Shown in pieces: positions 9,801 to 16,418 of a DNA stretch of 53,435 nucleotides. The notes below the pieces were generated by a model, which did no database searches, was not told the origin of the DNA, and was given only the letters and a program-made list of their open reading frames with translations. The stretch spans positions 1-53,435 of the forward strand of contig WRBR01000004.1 in assembly GCA_009784425.1 (NCBI GenBank), given 5' to 3'. This stretch comes from Coriobacteriia bacterium (GTDB lineage Bacteria > Actinomycetota > Coriobacteriia > Coriobacteriales > UBA8131). Positions within the stretch are counted from its first letter, which is position 1, and each line of letters starts with the position of its first letter. A program made the position numbers and the translations under genes.

Positions 9801-11476
9801 TCGACGCGCTCACCACCGACCAGGTGCAAGAAATCCTCGAGCCAGCCGGCAAGGTCTACACCGTTCTCAAGATCGACGAGATCTCAAACCTCGGCGCCGC
9901 CCGCATCCGCATCCGCAGCCTCCTCGCCGCCATCAGAGACCAGCAGAGCGAGCAAGCAGTCAGCGCCCCTGAGACCACCCACATCTGCACAGGCTCTTGC
10001 GCAACCAAATGTGACTCCGCCCTTATGCCTCCTGATCTGGAGACAAGCGAGCTCAGCTCTTTGGCTTCTGACTCGGGGGGGAGCGACAAGGGAGAGCCCC
10101 AAGCTGGTGAAGACATACTGGAGCGACCCGGGGCCCCGAGACAGAAACAAAGAGCTGAGGGAGCCGGGACGAGTAAGACTCAAGGCCTCTCAACAGCAAT
10201 CGAAAAGCCTCAGTTCACCGAGGAGATGAAGGAGCAAGGCTACACAATCCTGGCTCCGCAAATGGCCCCCATCCACTTTGAGCTGCTGAACGAGCTCTTC
10301 CACTACGGAGGCTACAACCTTAAGCTCCTGCCCAGCGTTGACCAAGGCGCAGTAGAAGCCGGGCTCAAATACACCAACAACGACATCTGCTACCCCTCCA
10401 TCCTTACCACCGGCCAGGTCATGGAAGCCATTACCTCAGGTGAATATGACCTCGACAAGCTCGCGGTTATCATCACCCAGACCGGCGGCGGCTGCAGAGC
10501 CACCAACTACATAGCCCTCCTTCGCAAGGCATTAGCTGATGCCGGAGCACCGCATATCCCGGTCATCGGGCTCAGCTTCCATCGCGGGCTGGGCGAGGTC
10601 AATCCCGGCTTCAACGTTACACTCAAGCTGCTGCGTCGCGCTGTGTACGTGTTTTTCTACGGCGATTTACTCATGCAGTGCCTGTACCGCACCCGCCCGT
10701 ACGAAGCCGTGCCCGGTTCGGCACAAAAACTCTATGACCACTGGATGGACGTCTGCAAACAGCAAATAGGCGGCAAGGTCAACCGTCGCATCTTCGCCAA
10801 AACATGCAAAAAGATGATCCACGAATTCGATACCCTGGAGCTCGTAGGCGACGGCACCAAGCCGCGCGTAGGCGTAGTGGGAGAGATTCTAGTTAAGTTC
10901 CATCCCACCGCCAACAACGGCATCGTTGACATCATCGAGCGCGAAGGCTGCGAGTGCGTAGTGCCGGGACTCACCGAGTTCTTCCTCTTTGGCATCAGCG
11001 GCGGCATTTGGCAGCACCGCGAACTCACCAAACCGCTCAAAAGCGAGATCGGCACGCGCTTCTCTCTGGGAATGCTACGAGTCTGGCGCCGCCCGCTCAT
11101 CAAAGCCCTGAACAAATCCAAACGCTTCCATGCCCCAGCAGGCATCTACGAACTGGCAGACTACGCAAGCGAGATCTTAAGCCTCCTCAACAGCATGGGA
11201 GAAGGCTGGCTCCTCACCGCCGAAATGGTTGAACTCATCAAAGCTGGCACCCCCAACATCGTCTGCACCCAACCCTTTGCCTGCCTGCCCAACCACGTAA
11301 CCGGCAAAGGCGTCATCAAAGAACTCCGCCGCAGACACCCCGAAAGCAACATAGTAGCCGTAGACTACGACCCCGGTGCCAGCGAAGTCAACCAACTCAA
11401 CCGCATCAAACTCATGATCAGCGTAGCCAAAGAAAACTTCAAGAACACAGAGAGCGGCTCCTCGTCCCATCACTGA
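6827..11476 (+). CDS. Giant 2-hydroxyacyl-CoA dehydratase activase-type fusion (two BadF/BcrA ATPase domains, DUF2229, HgdB-like domain)
   Basis: A 1549-aa cytoplasmic protein. Two ASKHA ATPase domains have P-loop-like GIDVGSTTVK (8-17) and GIDAGSTTFK (from 326). Each keeps the two cysteines that bridge a [4Fe-4S] cluster between subunits in activases: C125 (NGTCAGGTGSF) with C164 (SRCGVF), and C455 (NEACSSGCGSF) with C494 (SRCTVF). Both pairs are 39 residues apart, as in HgdC. Residues about 640-690 hold a Cys-rich segment (CNVCSNAC). A DUF2229-type region follows near 705-930. An HgdB-like region with NDICYPS and TGGGCRATNY fills the C-terminal third. A low-complexity linker lies at about 1045-1125. 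The start is GTG with AAAGGA upstream. Known activases drive ATP-dependent electron transfer to a dehydratase or reductase, but no separate partner subunits are encoded nearby, so the acceptor is unknown. Confidence 0.9.
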   Translation: MNKPTLLGIDVGSTTVKCAVLDAEHQMLYSDYQRHHTDIRATIASMLSAAAEQLGEQQFRVAVTGSGGLLLAQWLELPFIQEVIASKTAVEALIPATDVAIELGGEDAKIIYFDKGIEQRMNGTCAGGTGSFIDQMSVLLNTDALGLNDLAADAQIIYPIASRCGVFAKTDVQPLLNEGARREDIAASIFQSVVTQTIGGLACGRPIRGNVAFLGGPLEYLPELQKRFEITLNLTPEMVQKPENAHLFVAKGAALAVAKEADCATFNLQEIMARLNALGSTQGSEVHRLDPLFANAKEYLAFKQRHAKATVPRRDINSYRGTAFLGIDAGSTTFKAVLTSIDGEILSSYYTSNKGEVLDTAKFALLEILSSIPVDEVTGEPLITIGYTTVTGYGEALLLEALRADAGEIETIAHLRGAQSLLPDVEFILDIGGQDMKCLRIHDGIIDHIMLNEACSSGCGSFIETFAYSMQMSVEEFAKAALSAESPVDLGSRCTVFMNSRVKQAQKEGATIGDISAGLSYSVIKNALFKVIRVRDPKDVGEKVIVQGGTFLNDSILRSFELLSGTQAVRPDIAGLMGAYGASLLSKDAYTAAHPTLSSNDLTGESTASAPESSLLSAADIEALEVSHRTIRCNVCSNACLLTVSTFGLDETTGKKRRFITGNRCERGAGVKPKVEDLPNVYAWKYKRLFEGTEQNPYIPLEPSEATRPTVGMLRVLNTYENYPFWFTLFKELGFSTLLSDESDHKTYEKGMESMPSESVCYPAKLAHGHLMDLLEKAEKSAMDIIFMPCIRHERKEDQGAPNHFNCPVVVSYPEVLKLNVDELEQGNAEPAFLNPFLPYDSKELFPKRFKKVLDKWWDRHPNAKGEAPSLKEITEATDKAWAEDEAFKKDVQNEGERVLKWLDDTGRHGIVLAGRPYHLDPEINHAIPELVASYGQAVLTEDSVSHLLKPERPLRIVDQWMYHSRLYAAAKLVTTRPNLDLIQLNSFGCGLDALTTDQVQEILEPAGKVYTVLKIDEISNLGAARIRIRSLLAAIRDQQSEQAVSAPETTHICTGSCATKCDSALMPPDLETSELSSLASDSGGSDKGEPQAGEDILERPGAPRQKQRAEGAGTSKTQGLSTAIEKPQFTEEMKEQGYTILAPQMAPIHFELLNELFHYGGYNLKLLPSVDQGAVEAGLKYTNNDICYPSILTTGQVMEAITSGEYDLDKLAVIITQTGGGCRATNYIALLRKALADAGAPHIPVIGLSFHRGLGEVNPGFNVTLKLLRRAVYVFFYGDLLMQCLYRTRPYEAVPGSAQKLYDHWMDVCKQQIGGKVNRRIFAKTCKKMIHEFDTLELVGDGTKPRVGVVGEILVKFHPTANNGIVDIIEREGCECVVPGLTEFFLFGISGGIWQHRELTKPLKSEIGTRFSLGMLRVWRRPLIKALNKSKRFHAPAGIYELADYASEILSLLNSMGEGWLLTAEMVELIKAGTPNIVCTQPFACLPNHVTGKGVIKELRRRHPESNIVAVDYDPGASEVNQLNRIKLMISVAKENFKNTESGSSSHH

Positions 11477-11591
11477 TTTTGTTCTCGTAGTGCTCGCAGC
11501 TCTTCTGGCGTTCTCATATATCCTCTTGTTGAGGCCTGGGTGCACAAACACGGCTTCAACACGTCAGTTAATTGATAGTGCAGCGCTGCCC

Positions 11592-11620
11592 TTGACATGG
11601 CTAATTTCACTCAGTATATT
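11592..11620 (+). promoter_or_regulatory. Near-consensus sigma70-type promoter of the CRP/FNR regulator
   Basis: TTGACA (11592-11597), a 17-nt spacer and TATATT (11615-11620). It overlaps an in-frame ATG at 11597, which would therefore be upstream of the predicted transcript start near 11627. Confidence 0.6.
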
Positions 11621-11665
11621 ATTCCCCAAACGCTAGGCGTATGCTTGCTGACCCAAGGGACTGTA

Positions 11666-12340
11666 GTGAGAAATTACCCCTATATCATCAGTAACGATAT
11701 CTCCCCCTACTTGATTGAACGCTTTGAGGCTGTTGGAACACAGGTCAAGTACGCAAAGAATGCCCCCATTGTCCTTGAGGGTGAGATTGCCGATAGCTGC
11801 TACTACCTCACCAAAGGAAACGTAATTATCACGCAGCGCACGCTGAAAGACCCAGAAATCCTGTTTATATTCTCCACGGGCGTATTAATGTCATCTGCCC
11901 ATGCCTTGTTCGACGAGATGCTTCCTTATTCAAGCCATGCCTATGAGCCGGTGGAAGCCATCCGAGTCATGAAAGACGATATTTGGCCAATCATTGATGA
12001 AGACAGCGTTATCGCCCGCTTTGCAATTGAAAACATGGCCTGCTTGCTCGTTTCTATGAGAGCAAAACTCTACGAGAAGTGCAATCACAGCGAAACCTGG
12101 CGCATTTGCCGACTCTTTGACAATATGGTGGATGTCTACGGCGTTGAGGTTGGCGGCGAGATTAAAATCAACTTCAAATTCAGCCAGCAATTTGTCAGCG
12201 ATATGTTGAGTATCAGCCGAATCACCGTAGTGCGGAGGCTTAAGAGCCTGAAGGAACAAAACATTTTGGATTTTCGCGGCGGCTACTATTATGTCACCGA
12301 TATAAAGGCGCTCCAGTACATTCTGGTCATGGAAATGTAA
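11666..12340 (+). CDS. CRP/FNR-family transcriptional regulator (CprK/RdhK-like)
   Basis: Protein of 224 aa, near the CprK length, with an N-terminal cyclic-nucleotide-type effector domain (about residues 20-130, including APIVLEGEIADSCYYLTKGN) and a C-terminal winged helix-turn-helix (SQQFVSDMLSISRITVVRRL). Such regulators bind an organohalide in known dehalogenase loci and activate rdhA. It lies directly upstream of rdhA on the same strand. I prefer GTG 11666: AAGGGA lies 5 nt upstream, and the promoter at 11592-11620 covers the alternative ATG at 11597 (which would give 247 aa). The effector is inferred only from context. Confidence 0.85.
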   Translation: MRNYPYIISNDISPYLIERFEAVGTQVKYAKNAPIVLEGEIADSCYYLTKGNVIITQRTLKDPEILFIFSTGVLMSSAHALFDEMLPYSSHAYEPVEAIRVMKDDIWPIIDEDSVIARFAIENMACLLVSMRAKLYEKCNHSETWRICRLFDNMVDVYGVEVGGEIKINFKFSQQFVSDMLSISRITVVRRLKSLKEQNILDFRGGYYYVTDIKALQYILVMEM

Positions 12341-12460
12341 GTAAAATCGTAACATTTTCCAGACTCTGTTATCACTAAAGAAATTCGCAAATAGAGCTTA
12401 AAATTGCTTAAAAATTCCTTATTTTGTATCTCTGGATACTATAACAAACCAAAAAATTTT

Positions 12461-12505
12461 GTTAGAGTAGCAGTGTTCTAACGTTACAACAAGCGGTTTT
12501 ATTTT
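12461..12505 (+). promoter_or_regulatory. Candidate regulator operator and -10 box of the rdhA promoter
   Basis: The inverted repeat GTTAGA-N10-TCTAAC (12461-12482, centre 12471.5) is followed by TATTTT (12500-12505). If that is the -10 box, transcription starts near 12512 and the repeat is centred about 40 nt upstream, where class II CRP/FNR activators bind. No -35 box is present, as expected for an activator-dependent promoter. It differs from the published dehalobox TTAAT-N4-ATTAA. Confidence 0.4.
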
Positions 12506-12557
12506 GGAAAGCTGGCAGTCAAAAACTGTCAAGGTGCTGCATGGTTCTGGTCGCCCA

Positions 12558-12616
12558 ATTGCTTTCTAAGTGCATATCGCTGTAACATCAAAGGGATATG
12601 TCTCAGAGAAAGCAAT
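12558..12616 (+). promoter_or_regulatory. Nested stem-loop in the rdhA leader RNA
   Basis: The outer 10-bp stem ATTGCTTTCT / AGAAAGCAAT (12558-12567 with 12607-12616) encloses the inner 6-bp stem CATATC / GATATG (12573-12578 with 12595-12600). GGGGAAGGAG and ATG follow at once, giving a 15-codon open frame. This is a candidate cis-regulatory RNA; its class is unknown. Confidence 0.4.
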
Positions 12617-12729
12617 AGAGGGGAAGGAGATGTTGCTCAGTGCGTGCTTTTACCCAACTAAATCAAGTGTCTCATAAAAACCAAAGCAACCGGGCAATCA
12701 ATATTTTCGCTTTGCTGGCGATGGGTGTA

Positions 12730-12746
12730 ACAGTGAAGATCACTGT
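12730..12746 (+). promoter_or_regulatory. Short perfect palindrome in the rdhA leader
   Basis: ACAGTGA-AGA-TCACTGT is a 7-bp palindrome with a 3-nt centre. It could be a protein-binding site or a small hairpin. The half-sites resemble CRP-type GTGA/TCAC, but the spacing is 3 rather than 6 nt. Confidence 0.3.
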
Positions 12747-12836
12747 GAAAAGATAAGAAGTAAAAAACACACTAAGGGCCAAGAAGGAGGTGGTTTAAGC
12801 AAGAGCACGACGATTAGAGAAGGAAGGAAGGAAGGG

Positions 12837-12923
12837 ATGCCTTCGCCCCAAGAATCGTTGACAAACGATATTAATAGAAATATGGAAGGAGAGTTGCATG
12901 GAGAAGAAATTTTCAAGGCGTGA
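12837..12923 (+). CDS. Possible 28-aa leader peptide overlapping the rdhA start
   Basis: An ATG directly preceded by a purine tract (repeats of GGAA) opens a 28-codon frame in a different phase, ending at a TGA 26 nt inside rdhA. It begins MPSPQESLTND. Overlap with the rdhA start would allow translational coupling. The spacing of the purine tract to the ATG is short and there is no conservation evidence, so it may be spurious. Confidence 0.25.
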   Translation: MPSPQESLTNDINRNMEGELHGEEIFKA

Positions 12924-14562
12924 TTTTTTCAAGGCATCAGCAATTGGACTTGCTGCAACTGCGGCAGCCTCAACAGCAACAGTTGCAGCAGCAAAGCCAG
13001 CTTACGCAAACACCCCGCCTACAACGGGACCGTTTGTTAAGCATCTCGATAGTCTACCCTATGAAATTGGTCCTGACTACCAACGGCCAAAAAGTTCTAC
13101 CCTGGGTTGGATGAGAATCTTTGATCCCGCGGAAAAACCAATCAAGTTTGTTGTCGAGGATATGCAGTTTGCAGAAGGTAATACAAAGGGTATTCCTGAC
13201 ACCGGCAAGGATCTTCCCAAGATCATGGCCGAAAAACTCGGCATCATGGACAGAAACGCCAACATGAACGAAACAGGTGTTATCTATCTCTTTGCCAAGC
13301 ATCTTACTCAGATGATGCAGGAAAAATCGCACCTGGCGGGCTATCGCCAGCTGGAACTCGCCATGAGTACGGCGGGCTGGTCGGTAGAAAAGGACTACGC
13401 CGGTCTCACCGCATTTGGCGGGTCTCCGGGCGGCACCATTGGCATGCACCCGGTTAACCGTTACACGCTGGAGATGGAAGACGAGCAAGTATTTGTTCAA
13501 GGTATGTTCAACGGCGATAACTACGTTGCAAGGATGAGACAGGCACAGGGGCAAATCTATCAGTTTGAGTCTCCGGACGAAGCTGCCAAGTGCATAAAGA
13601 GAGCGTCTCGCTACTTTGGCGCCTGCCTTGCCGGCGTTGCAGAATATGACGAGCGCTGGACCTACTCAGACTGGGCAACCATCAAGTATGAGGCATTTCC
13701 CCGGATGGACGGAAGAACGGCTTACCAGTTCTTCAACACGCAAAAATTTGCCGAGAACATGGAAGTTGAGGTCTTTGGCCACAGCATCGTCAAACCGGAC
13801 TGGCAAAAATATGCCGGCTTCCAGCCAACCCACGTTCTCATATTTGCCGTGGAAATGGACTACGAAGTACTGGCCACCTCACCTTCGGCCCTCGAAAACG
13901 CTATGGTAGGCAAGGGTTATTCCGACATGGCCGAGGTTGCCTACAAGATAGCCGTTTTGCTGAGAGAGCTGGGTTACAACGCAGCTTCATCGGGCAACGG
14001 AGACGGACTCTCTGTTCCCTATGCAGCAGCAGCCGGCTTGGGTGAGATGGGCAGAAACTCCAACATCGTTACGCAGAGGTATGGTCCTCGTATCCGTTTG
14101 GCTAAGGTTTATACCGACCTCAATATGACCCCCGACAAACCGGTCTCCTTTGGTGTTAAGGAGTTCTGCTCACTTTGCAAGAAGTGCGCAGAGACCTGCC
14201 CCGGTCAGGCAATTTCTTACATCGACAAACCTCGCATGTTAACACCCGAAGAATGCGGCATATCCGAAAATCCCTGGCACGAGACCTGGGGGCTCTATAG
14301 CGAGCGCTGCCTCAGTGGTAAAGCCTATATTGCTGGCTGCACAAACTGTGTTGCTGTATGCTCATGGAACAAGCTCAAGATGTGGAACCATGATGTGGCA
14401 ATCCTTGCCACCAAGATTCCTCTGCTCAAAGACGCTGCGCGCAAGTTTGACGAGTGGTTTGGTTACAACGGCCCCGTCGACAACGCCGAAAGGACCAGTG
14501 GATTTACCACGCAGAGGGCAGAAGACTTCTGGAATAACCCAGAACCCATACAGCCAACATAG
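12898..14562 (+). CDS. rdhA: Reductive dehalogenase catalytic subunit
   Basis: A 554-aa corrinoid- and iron-sulfur-dependent enzyme of organohalide respiration, exported by the Tat system. The N-terminus has SRRDFFK followed by a hydrophobic Ala-rich stretch and a likely cleavage site after AKPAYA. The middle is the reductive dehalogenase domain. Two [4Fe-4S] sites lie near the C-terminus: C424-x2-C427-x2-C430-x3-C434-P (CSLCKKCAETCP), and C471 with C481-x2-C484-x3-C488 (GCTNCVAVCSWN). A DHxxG-type B12 motif was not seen, as usual for respiratory RdhA. The length, Tat signal and adjacent rdhB exclude the related epoxyqueuosine reductase. GGAGAG lies 6 nt before the ATG. The substrate cannot be read from the sequence. 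The long leader and upstream CRP/FNR gene suggest induction by the halogenated substrate. Confidence 0.95.
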   Translation: MEKKFSRRDFFKASAIGLAATAAASTATVAAAKPAYANTPPTTGPFVKHLDSLPYEIGPDYQRPKSSTLGWMRIFDPAEKPIKFVVEDMQFAEGNTKGIPDTGKDLPKIMAEKLGIMDRNANMNETGVIYLFAKHLTQMMQEKSHLAGYRQLELAMSTAGWSVEKDYAGLTAFGGSPGGTIGMHPVNRYTLEMEDEQVFVQGMFNGDNYVARMRQAQGQIYQFESPDEAAKCIKRASRYFGACLAGVAEYDERWTYSDWATIKYEAFPRMDGRTAYQFFNTQKFAENMEVEVFGHSIVKPDWQKYAGFQPTHVLIFAVEMDYEVLATSPSALENAMVGKGYSDMAEVAYKIAVLLRELGYNAASSGNGDGLSVPYAAAAGLGEMGRNSNIVTQRYGPRIRLAKVYTDLNMTPDKPVSFGVKEFCSLCKKCAETCPGQAISYIDKPRMLTPEECGISENPWHETWGLYSERCLSGKAYIAGCTNCVAVCSWNKLKMWNHDVAILATKIPLLKDAARKFDEWFGYNGPVDNAERTSGFTTQRAEDFWNNPEPIQPT

Positions 14563-14576
14563 ATTGGAGGACTAAT

Positions 14577-14915
14577 ATGACAACAATGGGCGGCGCATTA
14601 ATCTTTATGCTCTTTGGAGCAATCTTTATAGCGATTCAGTATTTACTGACCCGGTACTTAATTGCCAAGGGAAAGAATTCTCTCTTGATGCAGTTCATCG
14701 GTTTTCTTGCCAACTTCATGTTTGTGTTCACCTTGATGTGGGTGCAGGCCAGCTTTGCAGAACGTGAGTTTCAGGCGGCTGGCATGAGCGTGGTCTTCTT
14801 TGGCGGCGTTACGGTGATATTTGCAATCCTCTTCTGGAGACTATCCACTCTCAAAGGGGATTACAAGGCTCTTACCTGGCCCTCAAAAAAAGGCGTAGAA
14901 GAAGCAAAGAAGTGA
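14577..14915 (+). CDS. rdhB: Reductive dehalogenase membrane anchor
   Basis: A 112-aa protein with three predicted membrane helices (about residues 5-25, 38-58 and 70-95), matching the size and topology of RdhB anchors that hold exported RdhA on the outer face of the cytoplasmic membrane. The loop between helices 2 and 3 carries acidic residues (FAEREFQ), as in the family. TTGGAGG stands 7 nt before the ATG, and the gene begins 14 nt after rdhA, so the two are co-transcribed. A lysine-rich tail is probably cytoplasmic. The assignment rests mainly on position, size and topology. Confidence 0.88.
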   Translation: MTTMGGALIFMLFGAIFIAIQYLLTRYLIAKGKNSLLMQFIGFLANFMFVFTLMWVQASFAEREFQAAGMSVVFFGGVTVIFAILFWRLSTLKGDYKALTWPSKKGVEEAKK

Positions 14916-14931
14916 TTGAGTGACCAAGCAA

Positions 14932-14971
14932 TGAGCCATCCGTGCCCTCTAAAGGGACCGGATGGCTCATG
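14932..14971 (+). terminator. Strong hairpin between rdhB and rdhC (partial terminator or mRNA stabiliser)
   Basis: A perfect 12-bp stem ATGAGCCATCCG / CGGATGGCTCAT contains an inner CCCT/AGGG pairing. The following bases are C/T-rich but give no real T-tract. Its position suggests it lowers or protects distal expression, letting rdhAB exceed rdhC. Confidence 0.5.
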
Positions 14972-15016
14972 CTCACTTCTCTTAACAACAAGGCACTTTG
15001 ACCATAAGAAGACGAA

Positions 15017-16282
15017 ATGAAAAAGAAGAAAAAAGGTTTCGAGTTCTGGTATCTGCTGGCTCTCGGAGTTACCGGTCTTATAGCGGTTTACTATGGCCTT
15101 TTTGTTGCCAAGCAACCCATTGACTACAAGGCGCTGATTCAAGAAAGCCTGCCCAGTGCTACCTCGGTAGAGAGGGTCATTGGCACTAAGCCCGTTTTTG
15201 AGATACAGACACCCGAGGGGCAATATTTAGCGGTTATCGACTCAGAATATGGCTATGAATCCACCATTGAGGTTTTGACCATTGTTAACCCTCAGGGCAT
15301 TTTGCACGGCATTATCATCACAAAAGAAGCCGAGACCCCTGACTTCTTTGAGAGACTGCATACCAAGAATTTTTTCTCAAGATTTGATGACTTGAGTCTG
15401 CATGAACCCATCTACGTGGGGCTTGCGCCCCGCTATACGGGTTATGTGGGCAACATCAAAACAGACAACTACGTAGATGTAATCTCTGGCTCAACGGTTT
15501 CGTCGCATGCCATAGCCTCGGCAGTTAACAAGGGCGTGCTCTATTTGGCCGAGAGTTATTTTGACACCTCCTGGCATAACCCCTTTGAGGTCATTCGATT
15601 TGATGAAAAGACCCTGGGGATGATCATTTTATACCTCATTGCCTTAGCGGCTATGTGGGTCAAGCCTCTGGCAAGGTTTAAGTTTGTTTTCTTGCTTGCC
15701 AGCATTGTGCTCCTTGGCTTTATGATCAGCCAGTTTATTACTGCAAGCCTGCTCTTTTCGCTGTTGCAACTCGAGATTCCCCGCTACACCAACGTCATCT
15801 GGTATGTCATGGTGTTTGGCTCGCTTGCGTTTATAGTTTTCTTGGGGAGAAATCTGTACTGCTCGTGGCTCTGCCCCTTTGGAGCCCTGCAAGAATGCCT
15901 ACACAAGGTCACCAAATTTAATCCCCCCGGCATCAATCCAAAAGTGACCAAGAAGCTGCGCCTGCTGCCCGCAACGCTGCTCTGGATTGCCATCATCTTG
16001 GGAACCTGGCATGGCAACTATGCCACCTTAAATTATCAACCCTTTGAGGCATTTTTTATCTTGAGTGCCTCTTGGATGATGTGGATTATCATGCCAACAC
16101 TCTTGGTAGTGAGCTTGTTCTACACCCGCTTTTTCTGTACCTATCTCTGCCCGGTTGGGTATGTTTTGAACTTGGTGAATCGTTGGCGTAACAAAGGAGT
16201 GAGAAGATGCAAGAAGTGGATAAAACCACAGATTCTGTGGCAGAAGATAAAAAGCCGCAAAGAAGATCCAGTTACCGATTAA
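15017..16282 (+). CDS. rdhC: RdhC/NosR-like membrane flavoprotein with iron-sulfur-type motifs
   Basis: A 421-aa membrane protein. One N-terminal helix is followed by an extracytoplasmic FMN-binding domain (about residues 45-180) with D-V-I-S-G-S-T-V-S-S. Thr160 of SGST is the expected covalent FMN attachment site. About four to six helices follow. Two cysteine motifs, C282-x3-C286-P (CSWLCPFG) and C374-x3-C378-P (CTYLCPVG), are characteristic of the RdhC/NosR/NapH group. RdhC proteins are thought to pass electrons from menaquinol to RdhA or to serve in maturation. The start is ATG 15017 with only a weak ribosome site (AAGAAGACG). Its 3' end contains the start of a separate small membrane protein gene. 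Confidence 0.88.
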   Translation: MKKKKKGFEFWYLLALGVTGLIAVYYGLFVAKQPIDYKALIQESLPSATSVERVIGTKPVFEIQTPEGQYLAVIDSEYGYESTIEVLTIVNPQGILHGIIITKEAETPDFFERLHTKNFFSRFDDLSLHEPIYVGLAPRYTGYVGNIKTDNYVDVISGSTVSSHAIASAVNKGVLYLAESYFDTSWHNPFEVIRFDEKTLGMIILYLIALAAMWVKPLARFKFVFLLASIVLLGFMISQFITASLLFSLLQLEIPRYTNVIWYVMVFGSLAFIVFLGRNLYCSWLCPFGALQECLHKVTKFNPPGINPKVTKKLRLLPATLLWIAIILGTWHGNYATLNYQPFEAFFILSASWMMWIIMPTLLVVSLFYTRFFCTYLCPVGYVLNLVNRWRNKGVRRCKKWIKPQILWQKIKSRKEDPVTD

Positions 16283-16380
16283 TGGATGTTTTCTTTACCC
16301 TACTGCTGCTTGCTCTGGTTGTAGGGAGCGTATTGGTGATGCTGCAATCGGCGGGAATCTTAAGGTATGATAGGTTTTGA
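16207..16380 (+). CDS. 57-aa single-helix membrane protein overlapping the rdhC 3' end
   Basis: An open frame of 57 codons starts at ATG 16207, in a different phase from rdhC, with AAAGGAG (16193-16199) 7 nt upstream. It overlaps rdhC by 76 nt. The N-terminal half is charged (MQEVDKTTDSVAEDKKPQRR), then one strongly hydrophobic helix (VFFTLLLLALVVGSVLVML) and a short tail. The predicted topology is N-in with a basic segment before the helix. It is followed 38 nt later by the chaperone gene. Good ribosome site, plausible topology and operon position argue for a real gene, perhaps a small RdhB-like or accessory subunit. I know no family name for it. Confidence 0.7.
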   Translation: MQEVDKTTDSVAEDKKPQRRSSYRLMDVFFTLLLLALVVGSVLVMLQSAGILRYDRF

Positions 16381-16418
16381 TTACGAAACCGGAATCTTGA
16401 TGAAGGAATGGTAATAAC

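Larger units (their letters stand above)
12341..12897 (+). other. 556-nt rdhA leader region with operator-like and stem-loop sequences
   Basis: This is the longest non-coding stretch of the window. It is A/T-rich at first (12341-12510) and contains AAAAT-N6-ATTTT (12343-12358), a GCTTAAAA direct repeat (12396-12413) and the candidate operator 12461-12482. From about 12511 it looks like a structured transcript leader: stem 12513-12519/12525-12531, nested stems 12558-12616, stem 12682-12687/12709-12714 and a palindrome 12730-12746. A perfect AAGGAGGT at 12784-12791 has no start codon at useful distance, only GTG-GTT-TAA. A short overlapping ORF (12837-12923) leads into rdhA. I could not match it to a known riboswitch; the B12 box expected for a cobalamin riboswitch was not seen. 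Confidence 0.6.

Noticed and set aside
12558-12616. Cobalamin riboswitch upstream of rdhA.
   Set aside because: The leader has nested stems, but I could not find the B12 box or the other conserved segments of that class.
12898-14562. Epoxyqueuosine reductase (QueG) instead of a reductive dehalogenase.
   Set aside because: The gene has a Tat signal, extra length, an rdhB-like anchor gene directly downstream and rdhC/rdhT neighbours, none of which fit QueG.
16150-16380. A frameshift at the end of rdhC that would join it to the following frame.
   Set aside because: The second frame has its own strong ribosome site and ATG, and rdhC already ends normally after its second Cys motif, so two overlapping genes fit better.
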